A stretch of 27,161 bases of DNA from CAZYEI01 sp964646425 (GTDB taxonomy: Bacteria; Bacillota_I; Bacilli_A; RFN20; JAISJY01): contig CAZYEI010000016.1 of NCBI GenBank assembly GCA_964646425.1, positions 1 to 27,161 on the forward strand. Direction: 5' to 3'. Below are positions 1 to 6,956 of the stretch, one piece after another (the stretch's first letter is position 1; every line of letters starts with the position of its first letter). The notes beneath the pieces are model-generated. The model made no database searches, was not told the origin of the DNA, and was given only the letters and a program-made list of their open reading frames with translations. The translations under genes and the position numbers were made by a program.

Positions 1-1
1 A

Positions 2-388
2 AAAGAACATGCTAAAATATGGTTTAAATTATTGCATGATGGTGCCATTCCCGAAACAATTGAAAATTTAAAAGATGCTGCTTCTGGGGAAAATTATGAA
101 TGGACAAGTATGTATGCACAATTTGCTAAAGAAGCCAAAGAAGAAGGATTTGATAATATTGCATATTTATTTGAAGAAGTAGCTAAAATTGAAAAAGAAC
201 ATGAAGAAAGATACTTGACATTGTTGAAAAATGTCCAAGAAAAGAAGGTTTTTAAAAAAGAAGAAGAGAAGGTATGGAAGTGTGGAAATTGTGGCCATAT
301 TCACATTGGAAAAGAAGCACCGCAAATGTGTCCAGTGTGTTCCCATCCTCAAGCATATTTTGAAGTTAAAAGCGAGAATTATAAATAA
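2..388 (+). CDS. rubrerythrin, 3' part (5' end outside window)
   Basis: The reading frame is open from the first bases of the window, so the N-terminal part of the gene lies upstream; 128 residues are visible. Rubrerythrins are cytoplasmic non-heme iron peroxidases that reduce hydrogen peroxide in anaerobes. The fragment begins in the ferritin-like four-helix domain with a KEHAKIWF segment (ExxH iron-ligand type), continues with a second helix pair containing EKEHEERY (another ExxH), and ends in a rubredoxin-like domain with CGNCG and CPVC, the two CxxC pairs expected to hold the Fe(SCys)4 centre. The domain order and C-terminal length match classical rubrerythrin. An in-frame ATG at 32 lies inside the ferritin domain and is not the start. 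The next gene follows after 2 bases, suggesting co-transcription. Confidence 0.95.
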   Translation, partial: KEHAKIWFKLLHDGAIPETIENLKDAASGENYEWTSMYAQFAKEAKEEGFDNIAYLFEEVAKIEKEHEERYLTLLKNVQEKKVFKKEEEKVWKCGNCGHIHIGKEAPQMCPVCSHPQAYFEVKSENYK

Positions 389-390
389 TT

Positions 391-1155
391 ATGAAAATAA
401 TTACGCTTAATTTGCATTTATGGCAAGAAAAAAATCAAATTGAAAAACTTAAAAGAGTAGCAAGGTATATCAATGACAATGATATTGATATTTGCTTCTT
501 TCAAGAAGTAGCTCAAAAATTCGATGCACCATTACTTTTTGATAACATTAGAAATGATAATAATGCATATTTAATATTTAAAGATTTAAAAGCTAACTAT
601 AATATTTCTTATGAATTTAAGAAAAGAGGTTGGGGGATTTTTGAGGAAGGAGTAGCAATTATTTCCAAATATCCAATTATTAATAAAGAATGGTTTTTTA
701 TTTCGAAAACTCAAAAATTAATGGATTGGAAAACAAGAGCTATTTTAAAAGTAACATTTGAAGTAGACAAGAAACCTGTTCATTGCTTTGCTGTTCATAT
801 GGGGTGGAGTGATGGAAATGAAGTTTATGAAGAACAAGTAGCAAATTTAATGAAAGAAGTTAATAAATGTGGCGAGGAATTAGTTATTCTTGCTGGTGAT
901 TTTAATTGTCCTCATGATGTTAGAGAATATCATTGTTGGGATGACTTATATGCTAGTGTGGATTTAGCTAATATTAATACTATAGATTGTCCAACTTTTG
1001 CATTTGATCTTGATTCACATATGGATACTAAAAACAAACATATCGATTATATCTTTTTTAATAAAAAATTAAAGATAAATGATTATCGCATCGATTTTAA
1101 AGAAAAAGATGGGTTAGTTTCAGACCATTATCTTGTCTATACTGAAGTGAACTGA
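391..1155 (+). CDS. endonuclease/exonuclease/phosphatase-fold hydrolase
   Basis: A 254-residue protein of the Mg-dependent EEP superfamily. The expected active-site residues are visible: Asn7 (TLNLHLW), Glu39 (FFQEV), Asp170 and Asn172 (AGDFNCP), the HIDYIFF strand, and Asp245-His246 (VSDHY). It has no signal peptide, so it is probably cytoplasmic. From memory, the EGVAIISK and VHMGW stretches resemble the maltose 6'-phosphate phosphatase (MapP) branch more than DNA-specific ExoIII, so a sugar-phosphate phosphatase is possible but unproven. The ATG lies 2 bases after the rubrerythrin stop without a strong ribosome binding site, so translation may be coupled. It ends with TGA. Alternative: a nonspecific nuclease or sphingomyelinase-like phosphodiesterase. 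Confidence 0.85.
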   Translation: MKIITLNLHLWQEKNQIEKLKRVARYINDNDIDICFFQEVAQKFDAPLLFDNIRNDNNAYLIFKDLKANYNISYEFKKRGWGIFEEGVAIISKYPIINKEWFFISKTQKLMDWKTRAILKVTFEVDKKPVHCFAVHMGWSDGNEVYEEQVANLMKEVNKCGEELVILAGDFNCPHDVREYHCWDDLYASVDLANINTIDCPTFAFDLDSHMDTKNKHIDYIFFNKKLKINDYRIDFKEKDGLVSDHYLVYTEVN

Positions 1156-1156
1156 C

Positions 1157-1185
1157 TTGAGAAATATTAAAATATATGTTAAACT
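1157..1185 (+). promoter_or_regulatory. promoter of the GH16 gene
   Basis: TTGAGA at 1157-1162 and TAAACT at 1180-1185 are 17 bases apart, with a TG at 1177-1178 forming an extended -10. A transcript would start near 1192, inside or after the left arm of the following hairpin. Confidence 0.6.
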
Positions 1186-1213
1186 CTCCTTATAATTTTA
1201 AGGAGGTTTTTTT
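1181..1213 (+). terminator. terminator-like hairpin containing the GH16 ribosome binding site
   Basis: Left arm 1181-1191 and right arm 1200-1209 pair (AAAC, one bulged T, CTCCTT against AAGGAGGTTT) around an 8-base loop, followed by seven T to 1213. This has the form of an intrinsic terminator for the upstream operon, yet its right arm is the AGGAGG (1201-1206) that serves the GTG at 1214. Confidence 0.65.
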
Positions 1214-2692
1214 GTGAGAAAAAAATGCATTTCATTAACATTAATGGGTTTGTTATTATTATGCGGATGTGAAAATTTTGGTTTTGGCAGTGGCATGTTT
1301 AATCATAGTTCAAGTTTAAAAAATGACTCAACTTTCATTAGTCAAAGTTCTAATAGTTCTAGTAGTAAAATAGATGATAGTACAAGTATTAGTTCATCTT
1401 CAAAACAAGATATAAGTACTTCAACAACTTCAATCACAACTTCTTCAACAATTAATAATAGTTCATCATCCATGAATGAAGATAAAAATATTATTAGTTC
1501 TATATGGAATGTTTATGGAGATGGAACAAATACAATATCTAAAACACAACTTGATGAAAATTCATTTGAATTATCTATAAATAATATTAATTCTAGTGAA
1601 AAATATAGTACTCAATGTTTAAATAATAATATCTCGGTTATAGAAAATTCAACATATAGATTAGAGATGACATTGAAAAGTAGTATTACTAGAAAAATTA
1701 ATATTATTGTACAAGAAGGCAACTATGCTTATTATGATTTGAATGAAACAGTAGAATTGTTTGCTAATGTAGAAAAGAAAATTAGTTTTGATTTTACAGC
1801 GCAACAAACACAATATAATATGTTGTTAGGAATTTTGACTGGTAAAGTTGGCAGTGGCTATGAAGGAGAACAAACTTTATTAGTTAAAGGCCCTAAAATA
1901 TTAGTTATTAATGAAGTTGCACCGATGCCTGATACGGGACCTGGAGTTGCTGATAAAGGTAATACTCCAGAAAAAGAGGGGTATAGTATTTTATGGGCAG
2001 ATGAATTTAATAGTAATGAAATTAATACTGACAACTGGACATTTGAAATTGGTCGTGGAAGTAATGGATGGGGTAATAATGAATATCAATATTACACAGA
2101 TAGAACTGATAATGCTTATCAAAAAGATGGTGCTTTGCATATAGTTGCCAAAAAAGAATCATATAATGGTGCAAATTATACATCTGCTAGAATGATTTCG
2201 AAAGGAAAAGTGGATATTAAATACGGTTATATTGAAGCGAGAATTGCTTTGCCTAGTATGCAAGGCATTTGGCCTGCATATTGGATGCTTGGAAGTAATT
2301 TTGATAAAGTTGGTTGGCCTAAATGTGGTGAAATTGATATTTTAGAAGCCATTAATAATGAAAAGAATGTAGTATATAGTACATTACATTGGCAATATAC
2401 TCCAAATAGTAGTCAAGCAGATCATGGGAATAATGGTGCAACAATTAATGATAGAACCAAATATCATTTGTATGGAATGAATTGGACTAGTGAAAAAATT
2501 GAAATATATGTTGATAATGTGAAAACTTTTGAGATGGGAATATCTGGAGGAAATGGTTTAGAAGCATTCCAAAAGGAACATTTCTTTATTTTGAATGTAG
2601 CAGTAGGTGGAAATTGGCCAGGTTTTACAGTTGCTGATAATTTTCCTCAAACAATGCTTGTTGATTATATTCGTGTATATCAACCACAATAG
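1214..2692 (+). CDS. GH16 family beta-glucanase (laminarinase/lichenase-like) lipoprotein
   Basis: A 492-residue secreted, lipid-anchored glycoside hydrolase that probably cleaves beta-1,3 or beta-1,3-1,4-glucans. It starts with GTG at 1214, seven bases after AGGAGG. Residues 1-18 are a signal peptide with lipobox LCGC (lipidated Cys19). Residues about 30-90 form a Ser/Thr/Asn-rich linker. Residues about 95-232 look like a CBM4_9-type beta-sandwich. Residues about 250-492 are the GH16 catalytic domain, with WPAYWMLG and the hallmark GEIDILE, giving Glu373 as nucleophile, Asp375 as helper and Glu378 as acid/base. The EIDxxE spacing is the beta-bulge form usual for laminarinases. A small membrane protein gene follows after 2 bases. 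Exact substrate is inferred, not seen. Confidence 0.93.
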   Translation: MRKKCISLTLMGLLLLCGCENFGFGSGMFNHSSSLKNDSTFISQSSNSSSSKIDDSTSISSSSKQDISTSTTSITTSSTINNSSSSMNEDKNIISSIWNVYGDGTNTISKTQLDENSFELSINNINSSEKYSTQCLNNNISVIENSTYRLEMTLKSSITRKINIIVQEGNYAYYDLNETVELFANVEKKISFDFTAQQTQYNMLLGILTGKVGSGYEGEQTLLVKGPKILVINEVAPMPDTGPGVADKGNTPEKEGYSILWADEFNSNEINTDNWTFEIGRGSNGWGNNEYQYYTDRTDNAYQKDGALHIVAKKESYNGANYTSARMISKGKVDIKYGYIEARIALPSMQGIWPAYWMLGSNFDKVGWPKCGEIDILEAINNEKNVVYSTLHWQYTPNSSQADHGNNGATINDRTKYHLYGMNWTSEKIEIYVDNVKTFEMGISGGNGLEAFQKEHFFILNVAVGGNWPGFTVADNFPQTMLVDYIRVYQPQ

Positions 2693-2694
2693 TT

Positions 2695-2967
2695 ATGAAT
2701 TTAGTTACATATATAATCATAGTTGTTATTTTTAGCGTAATTACGTTTTATAGTTATTATTTAGATAAAACTAGAGCAAAAAAACAACAATGGAGAATTC
2801 CTACAAAATCATTAATTTTAATGTCGTTTTTATTTGGGTCAGTTGGAGGATTATTTAGTATATATTTTTTAAACTATAAAGAAAAAAGAATAATTATATT
2901 AAATTATATTGCATTTTTGTTGCATATATTATTAGGAATATTTATATATATTACATTTGACTTATAA
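2695..2967 (+). CDS. DUF1294 family small membrane protein
   Basis: A 90-residue integral membrane protein with three hydrophobic segments (about 4-20, 38-60, 68-88). The cytoplasmic loop after helix 1 carries YLDKTRAKKQQWRIP, the D-K-x-x-A-x-x-x-x-W-R-I-P signature of DUF1294, and FGSVGG follows. The family has no established function. The ATG is 2 bases after the GH16 stop codon (TAG-TT-ATG), so the two are co-transcribed and probably translationally coupled; this does not show that the functions are linked. Confidence 0.85.
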   Translation: MNLVTYIIIVVIFSVITFYSYYLDKTRAKKQQWRIPTKSLILMSFLFGSVGGLFSIYFLNYKEKRIIILNYIAFLLHILLGIFIYITFDL

Positions 2968-2971
2968 AAAT

Positions 2972-3015
2972 AAAAAGATTTGTACAAAATATTATATGAG
3001 AGTACAAATCTTTTT
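2972..3015. terminator. bidirectional terminator
   Basis: Perfect arms AAAAAGATTTGTAC (2972-2985) and its complement (3002-3015) enclose a 16-base loop. A-rich 5' and T-rich 3' flanks let it end both the plus-strand GH16/DUF1294 operon and the convergent P-loop gene. Confidence 0.85.
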
Positions 3016-3044
3016 TTAGATAATTTGATTTTTTGTTTGCTTTA

Positions 3045-3344
3045 TTAACCTAAGTTGACGATTTCAGTGTCGTCAGTATTGTTGATTGTATAAGCTTCTA
3101 TTTTAACATTTAACATTCTTTCTACTAATGAAGATAATTCATCAATATAAACAGCTTTAATGCTAGGATTTAATGTGTCATATGTAACAGGAGTAGGGAT
3201 TCTAAAACCATATCCTCTTGCCTTTTCTAATAATCGTTCAACTCTAGCTGTGGATTCGCATAGAACAGGAACACCTGTGTTAGCACTTAATTCAAGTAAT
3301 TTTTTTGTTTTGCCTGTACTAGGACTTCCAAGTAAAATTTTCAT
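3045..3344 (-). CDS. small P-loop NTPase-like protein, unknown role
   Basis: A 99-residue protein. It starts with Walker A GSPSTGKT (residues 6-13) directly after the first strand and has a Walker B-like strand AVYIDEL with Asp68-Glu69. No further AAA+ elements such as an arginine finger are apparent, so it is about half the size of a usual P-loop domain and resembles short phage-type ATP-binding proteins. The ATG is preceded at good spacing by GGAGG (reverse strand, about 3353-3357). It stands alone, convergent with DUF1294 and divergent from the Cthe_2159-like gene. The tail is acidic (NNTDDTE). I do not recognise a specific function. Confidence 0.7.
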   Translation of the reverse strand: MKILLGSPSTGKTKKLLELSANTGVPVLCESTARVERLLEKARGYGFRIPTPVTYDTLNPSIKAVYIDELSSLVERMLNVKIEAYTINNTDDTEIVNLG

Positions 3345-3449
3345 ATATTATTTCCTCCGTTTTCTTTAATTATATTCTACTATAAAAGCAAGTGAAATTC
3401 TACTAATATTTATAAAATTATTTAGTAATTTCGGAAATATAAAATATAA

Positions 3450-3479
3450 TTAACAAATTTAAGTGTTATGTGCTATAAT
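3450..3479 (+). promoter_or_regulatory. promoter of the Cthe_2159-like lipoprotein gene
   Basis: TTAACA (3450-3455), an 18-base spacer, then TGC-TATAAT (3471-3479), an extended -10. The ATG at 3468 lies within this promoter, which supports the later start at 3501. Confidence 0.7.
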
Positions 3480-3500
3480 AGCAAAAAGGAAAGTGAAAAT

Positions 3501-5318
3501 ATGAAAAAAATATTATTATTAACTTTAATAGTTTTTACTATTTCTGGCTGTCAGTTTGAAAATATTTCTAGTAAAACATCTAATAATATAAAGCAATCAA
3601 CAAACTCTATAAATAATTCTTATGTTTCGATAAGCGAAAGTAAAACGAGTTCAACAACAGTTTCTACTTCGACTGGTGAAAATAAAGTGGTGGATATTAA
3701 TTTAGCTTTAAATACAACTGTTACTAATAGTAATGGTGGTGTTATTATAGATGAACAAATTATTACAATTAATAAAGCTGGAACATATCGATTACAAGGA
3801 ACTTTAGATAATGGAAGCGTAGTAATTAATGTAAATAAAGAAGAAAAAGTCAATTTAATTTTAAATGACGTTAATATTACTTCTTTGGTTAATTCACCTT
3901 TATATTGTTTAAGTGCAGATAAACTTATTATTGAATTAGCAAGTAATACTACAAATATATTAACTGATGCTTCGGAATATGTGTATGAAAATGAAGAAAA
4001 GAAAGAACCAAACGCATGTTTATTTTCTAAGGATGATTTAACTATAAAAGGCGATGGAAGCCTTATTGTTAATGCTAATTTTAATAATGGAATAGGGACA
4101 AAAGATGACTTAAAAATATCTAATGGTCAGATTGTAGTTAATGCTCCTAATAATGCCATAAAAGGAAATGACTCTATTAAAATTAAAGGTGGAAATATCA
4201 AAGTTACTTCGACAGATGGCGATGGCTTAAAAACCGATAATGAAGAGGATGAAGAAAAAGGATATATAGAAATCAGTGCTGGGATTTTAGATATAACAGC
4301 AAAATATGATGGTATTCAAAGTTCTAATTATATTAATATTGATGGCGGAGATATTACAGTTAAAACAAATAATGGTGCTAATGGGAGTATTTCTAGTAGT
4401 GATACTAATTCATATAAAGGAATTAAAGCTATAAATGATATTAATATTAATGGAGGAAACATCAATGTTGATAGTTTAGATGATAGTATTCATAGTAATA
4501 AAAATATTGTGATAAATGATGGGGAATGTATTTTATCTTCCGGAGATGATGGCATTCATGCTGATGAAAACTTGCATATTACTGGTGGTAAAATTAATGT
4601 TTTAAAGAGCTATGAAGGATTAGAATCTGCAAAAATAACTATTGATGATGGAAATATAGAGATATATTCTTCGGATGATGGTGTTAACGTAGCTGGTGGA
4701 GATGGTTCTAATGATGAATGGCGTCCAGGTGGAGGTCCAGGAGGACATGGAGGTTGGTGGAGAAATAATCAAACACTGTCTACATCGACAGCAGATTACG
4801 TATTGACAATTAATGGCGGATACTTGTTTGTTAACGCTAGTGGTGATGGACTTGATTCAAATGGAGATATTTATATAAATGGTGGAATTATCATTGTAAA
4901 TGGTCCAACTAGTAATGGAGATGGTGCTCTTGATTATGGAGACAATAATGCAAAATTTGAAATTAATGGAGGTACTTTAATAGCTGTTGGAAGTAGTGGA
5001 ATGGCAGTTGGCCCAACTAATGGTTCTACACAATATAGTGCCAAGATTACTTTGCCAACGTCAAATTATTCACTGGTGGCAATATTAAATCAAAATGGCG
5101 AAGCTGTAATTGCTTTTGCTGCAGAAAAAAAGTTTTCTTCAATGGTTGTTTCTCATGCTGATTTTAACGTAGATGAAACATATACAATTTCTATAAATGG
5201 AAGTTATGAAGGTGGCAGTTCTATTGGAGGATTGTATTTTGGTGGTACATATGTTGGTGGAACTGTAAAATCTACATTCAAATTTTCAAGTAAAACAACG
5301 AATGTAACAATTAGATAA
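3501..5318 (+). CDS. carbohydrate-binding domain lipoprotein (Cthe_2159-like beta-helix)
   Basis: A 605-residue surface lipoprotein. The chosen ATG at 3501 has an AAAGGA site upstream and gives a signal peptide ending in lipobox ISGC (Cys17); the earlier in-frame ATG overlaps the promoter. A Ser/Thr linker (about 20-60) is followed by many short repeats of the type ISGG-x-I-x-V/ININGG with DGL/DGI/DDGVN turns, which is the parallel beta-helix of the Cthe_2159 (PF14262) family. The Clostridium thermocellum founding member binds cellulose and polygalacturonate and carries calcium; it has no clear catalytic site. Near residues 400-425 there is a Gly-rich loop (PGGGPGGHGGWW) typical of the family. 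The role inferred is polysaccharide binding at the cell surface, perhaps next to the GH16 enzyme's activity. It is monocistronic, with its own promoter and terminator. Confidence 0.88.
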   Translation: MKKILLLTLIVFTISGCQFENISSKTSNNIKQSTNSINNSYVSISESKTSSTTVSTSTGENKVVDINLALNTTVTNSNGGVIIDEQIITINKAGTYRLQGTLDNGSVVINVNKEEKVNLILNDVNITSLVNSPLYCLSADKLIIELASNTTNILTDASEYVYENEEKKEPNACLFSKDDLTIKGDGSLIVNANFNNGIGTKDDLKISNGQIVVNAPNNAIKGNDSIKIKGGNIKVTSTDGDGLKTDNEEDEEKGYIEISAGILDITAKYDGIQSSNYINIDGGDITVKTNNGANGSISSSDTNSYKGIKAINDININGGNINVDSLDDSIHSNKNIVINDGECILSSGDDGIHADENLHITGGKINVLKSYEGLESAKITIDDGNIEIYSSDDGVNVAGGDGSNDEWRPGGGPGGHGGWWRNNQTLSTSTADYVLTINGGYLFVNASGDGLDSNGDIYINGGIIIVNGPTSNGDGALDYGDNNAKFEINGGTLIAVGSSGMAVGPTNGSTQYSAKITLPTSNYSLVAILNQNGEAVIAFAAEKKFSSMVVSHADFNVDETYTISINGSYEGGSSIGGLYFGGTYVGGTVKSTFKFSSKTTNVTIR

Positions 5319-5322
5319 ATAA

Positions 5323-5361
5323 AAAAACATGCACTCAATTTTGAGAAAGCATGTTTTTTTT
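5323..5361 (+). terminator. terminator of the Cthe_2159-like gene
   Basis: AAAAACATGC and GCATGTTTTT arms enclose an inner CTCAA/TTGAG stem and are followed by a long T run; located just after the stop codon. Confidence 0.85.
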
Positions 5362-5380
5362 AAATAATTATAAAAATGTA

Positions 5381-5409
5381 TTGTCAAAGTTAAAGACTTA
5401 TGTTAAAAT
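5381..5409 (+). promoter_or_regulatory. promoter of tRNA-Asp
   Basis: TTGTCA (5381-5386), 17 bases, TAAAAT (5404-5409) with TG at 5401-5402. Transcription would start about 14 bases before the mature tRNA. Confidence 0.65.
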
Positions 5410-5429
5410 TTCATATGCTTGAATAAAAA

Positions 5430-5505
5430 GGTCTCGTGGTGTAGAGGCTAACATGTCTCCCTGTCACGGAGAAGATCGCGGGTTCGAGCCCCGTCGAGAC
5501 CGCCA
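5430..5505 (+). tRNA. tRNA-Asp (anticodon GTC)
   Basis: All four arms fold. The acceptor pairs GGTCTCG with CGAGACC, the anticodon stem pairs TCTCC with GGAGA around loop CTGTCAC (anticodon GTC), and the T arm is GCGGG-TTCGAGC-CCCGT. Discriminator G is followed by an encoded CCA. It is a single-gene transcription unit with its own promoter and terminator. Confidence 0.97.
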
Positions 5506-5516
5506 TTGAAATTTTG

Positions 5517-5554
5517 TATTGATATTTTACTAAAAAGATATCAATATTTTTTTT
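5517..5554 (+). terminator. terminator of tRNA-Asp
   Basis: TATTGATAT (5517-5525) pairs with ATATCAATA (5538-5546), followed by an eight-T run. Confidence 0.8.
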
Positions 5555-5588
5555 ATTCTAAATATTTAAATTTGAAGAGGTGAATTTT

Positions 5589-6107
5589 ATGAATAAAAAT
5601 GACATAAAGTTTATTAATTTAATTAATCCAGATTATTTAGGATATACCAATATTGTAAGGCATGCTGCGAGAGGGATTATAATTAAAGACAATAAAATCC
5701 TTTTAAGTTATGAAGAAAAAAATAATCAATATTTAATTCCTGGTGGTGGTGTGGAAAAAGATGAAAGTTTGGTTGAATGTTGTGAAAGAGAAGTATTGGA
5801 AGAAACAGGTATATGTTGTTTGCCAATAGTTAATTATTTGGATATTAATGAGTTATTTTTAAATATGAATCATATAAATCATTATTTTGTTTGTAAAGTA
5901 ATAAATGAAAATCAAGCGTTACATTTAACAGAGTTAGAAAAAGAAGTTAACTTAACTTTTATTTGGATCGAGATTGAAAAAGCACTAGAAATATTTGGAC
6001 AATATGAAAAATATAAAAAAGATGATTTGGCAAGATTTGGATTATATCGTAGGGAATTTCTAGCGATAAAATCGTATATTGAGTATAGTCAATTATTTAA
6101 AATTTAG
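5589..6107 (+). CDS. Nudix hydrolase
   Basis: A 172-residue protein. Residues 53-75 match the full Nudix box: Gly53, Glu59, Arg67-Glu68, Glu71-Glu72 and Gly74. It should hydrolyse a nucleoside-diphosphate-linked compound with Mg2+ in the cytoplasm; the substrate cannot be read from the sequence. A GTG at 5580 is in frame, but GAAGAGG at 5574-5580 lies about eight bases from ATG 5589, which is the better start. Some 30 residues precede the Nudix beta-sheet, and a C-terminal helical part (KYKKDDLARFGLYRRE) follows. It is monocistronic between the tRNA-Asp terminator and a bidirectional terminator. Alternatives: MutT-like sanitiser, ADP-ribose or RNA 5'-end pyrophosphohydrolase. Confidence 0.9.
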   Translation: MNKNDIKFINLINPDYLGYTNIVRHAARGIIIKDNKILLSYEEKNNQYLIPGGGVEKDESLVECCEREVLEETGICCLPIVNYLDINELFLNMNHINHYFVCKVINENQALHLTELEKEVNLTFIWIEIEKALEIFGQYEKYKKDDLARFGLYRREFLAIKSYIEYSQLFKI

Positions 6108-6117
6108 ATGATTAATT

Positions 6118-6151
6118 AAAAAAACGATATTTAACATAATATCGTTTTTTT
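6118..6151. terminator. bidirectional terminator
   Basis: AAACGATAT and ATATCGTTT arms (6118-6130 and 6139-6151) with an 8-base loop, flanked by A and T runs. It separates the convergent Nudix gene and the pth-mfd-exoA operon. Confidence 0.85.
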
Positions 6152-6159
6152 GTTATTTG

Positions 6160-6924
6160 CTATATATTAATATCTAATTCAATAGGACAGTGATCACTAC
6201 CTAATATATTATTATGAATAAGACTATCATTAACTAAATCTATGATGCGTTTGCTAACTAAAAAATAGTCGATTCTCCATCCTGCATTATTCAGCCTAGC
6301 ATTAAATCGATAACTCCACCAAGAATATTTAATAGTATTAGGGTACTTGTGTCTAAATGTATCAATAAATCCTTGATTTAATAAATTTGTGAATGCAGTT
6401 CTTTCTTCAATTGTAAATCCAGCATTTCTTTCATTGGCTTTAGGGTTTTTAATATCTATTTCCCTATGAGCAACATTTAAGTCACCAGCGTATATTATGG
6501 GTTTAACTTTATCTAGATCTTTTAAATACTCACATAAATCTAATTCAAAATTCAATCTAAATTCAAGTCTTTTTAATCCATCACCAGCATTAGGAACATA
6601 ACAAGCAATATAATAAAATTTATCAAATTCTAGTGTGATTATTCTTCCTTCATCATCATATTTATTATTCTTCAAACCATAATGCACTGATAATGGCTTA
6701 ATTTTGGTAAATATTGCTACGCCTGAATAGCCTTTTCTTGTTTTTGAATTTGTCCAATAAGTATAATATCCTTGAGGTTCAAAAGGAAAGCTACAATGTT
6801 CTGTTTCACTATATTTTGATTCATTTATTGAAAAAATATCAGCATCAAAATTATTGAAATCATCAATAAATGTTTTATTTAAAATAGCTCTAATCCCATT
6901 TACATTAAAAGAAATAATTTTCAT
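6160..6924 (-). CDS. exoA: exodeoxyribonuclease III (AP endonuclease, Xth family)
   Basis: A 254-residue Mg-dependent AP endonuclease/3' exonuclease of base-excision repair. Visible motifs: SFNVNGIRA (Asn7), INESK with Glu35, YVPNAG, GDLNVAH (catalytic Asp and Asn), AGWRIDYFLVS and GSDHCP. The usual QETK around the metal-binding Glu is NESK here, a conservative change. Length matches ExoA/ExoIII. The ATG is preceded by GGAGAG at good spacing. It is the last gene of pth-mfd-exoA, 32 bases after mfd. Together with dut and ung in this window it completes the uracil repair route. Confidence 0.94.
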   Translation of the reverse strand: MKIISFNVNGIRAILNKTFIDDFNNFDADIFSINESKYSETEHCSFPFEPQGYYTYWTNSKTRKGYSGVAIFTKIKPLSVHYGLKNNKYDDEGRIITLEFDKFYYIACYVPNAGDGLKRLEFRLNFELDLCEYLKDLDKVKPIIYAGDLNVAHREIDIKNPKANERNAGFTIEERTAFTNLLNQGFIDTFRHKYPNTIKYSWWSYRFNARLNNAGWRIDYFLVSKRIIDLVNDSLIHNNILGSDHCPIELDINI

Positions 6925-6956
6925 AATTTCTCTCCTTACTTAAATTAATAATAAAA

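Noticed and set aside
1911..2144. Alternative-frame open stretch inside the GH16 gene
   Set aside because: It overlaps the conserved catalytic domain in another frame and lacks a ribosome binding site.
3468..3500. Eleven extra N-terminal residues of the Cthe_2159-like protein
   Set aside because: The early ATG lies within the promoter -10 region, and the signal peptide begins properly at 3501.
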